From assembly GCA_903822175.1 (NCBI GenBank), contig CAIJOB010000014.1, positions 1 through 64,000 on the forward strand: a stretch of 64,000 nt of DNA, given 5' to 3'. Within the stretch, counting starts at the first letter, position 1. The number at the start of each line of letters is the position of its first letter. Positions 63,563 to 64,000 of the stretch are shown here, in pieces. Under the pieces are notes generated by a model. That model was not told the origin of the DNA and did not search any database. It was given only the letters and a program-made list of their open reading frames with translations. Source of the stretch: an uncultured Alphaproteobacteria bacterium. GTDB taxonomy: Bacteria > Pseudomonadota > Alphaproteobacteria > Caulobacterales > Caulobacteraceae. The translations under genes and the position numbers were made by a program.

Positions 63563-64000
63563 GCCAAAGCCTCGTGCAAGGGGGCCTTCTGGATCAGCGC
63601 GGCCAGTTCGGCGGGCTCGCCCGCCTGGGCCAGCGCCATCGCCTCGCCAACGATCAACAGGGCCGGGCCACTGAGCGCCGAAGCGGTTTCGGCGAGGCCG
63701 GAGAGCGTTGTGACCAGGCGGCGTTCGTTGGGGCGGCTCGCGTTCTCGACGATCAGGGCGGGCGTCGCGGCGCTCCGGCCGGCGGCCATCAGGCGCGCGG
63801 CGATCGGGACAGCTTGCGAGAGGCCCATGTAGATCACGACCGTCTGGTTGGGACGAGCCAGGCTCTCCCAGTCCAGGTCCGGTTCCCGGCCCGCAGAAGC
63901 GTGGCCGGTGACGAAGGTGACCGCCTGGGCGGAGCCACGATGGGTCAGCGGCGCGCCGGCGGAGGCGCTGGCCGCCAGGGCCGAGGTGACGCCGGGCACG
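63559..64000 (-). CDS. cysG: Siroheme synthase / uroporphyrinogen-III C-methyltransferase (C-terminal part, cut by window edge)
   Basis: The 146 or so visible residues begin VPGVTSALAASA and continue with LTHRGSAQAVTFVTGH and QTVVIYMGLSQAVPIAARL, the C-terminal half of a SAM-dependent SUMT domain. It makes precorrin-2 and, in the full CysG form, sirohaem for the neighbouring sulfite reductase. The 5' part lies beyond the window, so it cannot be decided whether the oxidase/ferrochelatase domain is fused. First visible gene of the cysG-DUF2849-cysI-DUF934-cysH-fpr operon. Confidence 0.9.
   Translation of the reverse strand, partial: VPGVTSALAASASAGAPLTHRGSAQAVTFVTGHASAGREPDLDWESLARPNQTVVIYMGLSQAVPIAARLMAAGRSAATPALIVENASRPNERRLVTTLSGLAETASALSGPALLIVGEAMALAQAGEPAELAALIQKAPLHEALA

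Overview
The window comes from a high-GC alphaproteobacterium. The best fit is a Caulobacteraceae member, probably Phenylobacterium or a close relative. This rests on long TonB-dependent receptors, a SPOR-nagZ-scpA-scpB operon, a class II DAHP synthase, a PEPxxWA-CTERM exported protein, CtrA-like TTAA motifs and the cysG-DUF2849-cysI-DUF934-cysH gene order. Most of it looks like ordinary chromosome: genes are dense, strands alternate in short operons, and there is no phage, insertion sequence, plasmid function or CRISPR array.

Layout. 1-6.8 kb: an ABC-F ATPase (cut by the left edge), the scpB/scpA/nagZ/SPOR operon, a TPR aspartyl beta-hydroxylase-like protein, dgt and erpA. 6.8-11.7 kb: a signalling island of GHKL anti-sigma kinase, FecR protein, OmpA lipoprotein, CHASE2-SpoIIE phosphatase (frameshifted near its C-terminus), metallo-beta-lactamase-fold hydrolase and STAS anti-anti-sigma factor; this looks like an envelope-linked partner-switching system. 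11.8-16.7 kb: a secreted small protein, exonuclease III, a VOC protein, an amino-acid racemase and dihydroxy-acid dehydratase. 17-23 kb: two tandem TonB-dependent receptors with long, partly collinear upstream regions and almost identical signal-peptide DNA.

23-34.5 kb: metabolic and detoxification genes (crotonase, glutathione peroxidase, Gfo/Idh dehydrogenase, medium-chain reductase, MATE pump, DUF4188, GST), then an NHL-propeller/M23-like fusion and a cytochrome c-PQQ propeller protein. 34.5-43.9 kb: DAHP synthase, an O-antigen ligase-like membrane protein, glutathione reductase, rpiA, glmU, an M28 carboxypeptidase, a phosphoglycolate phosphatase and tRNA-Val(CAC). 44-48.6 kb: a copper monooxygenase-like multidomain protein, a DUF899 protein, a DsbA-like isomerase and two small unknowns. 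48.8-52.3 kb: a four-gene Mla-type lipid ABC transporter operon. 52.3-59.4 kb: folD, NUDIX, S1/P1 nuclease, GST, small unknowns, an ATP-grasp-like protein behind a long structured leader, and the PEP-CTERM protein. 59.4-64 kb: an assimilatory sulfate-reduction operon with its ferredoxin-NADP reductase, running off the right edge into cysG.

The most notable items are the partner-switching island with its frameshift, the receptor pair with a duplicated leader, the cytochrome-copper monooxygenase-EF-hand fusion, the NHL/M23 fusion, the orphan ATP-grasp gene with a structured leader, and a secreted protein whose best start codon is ATT.
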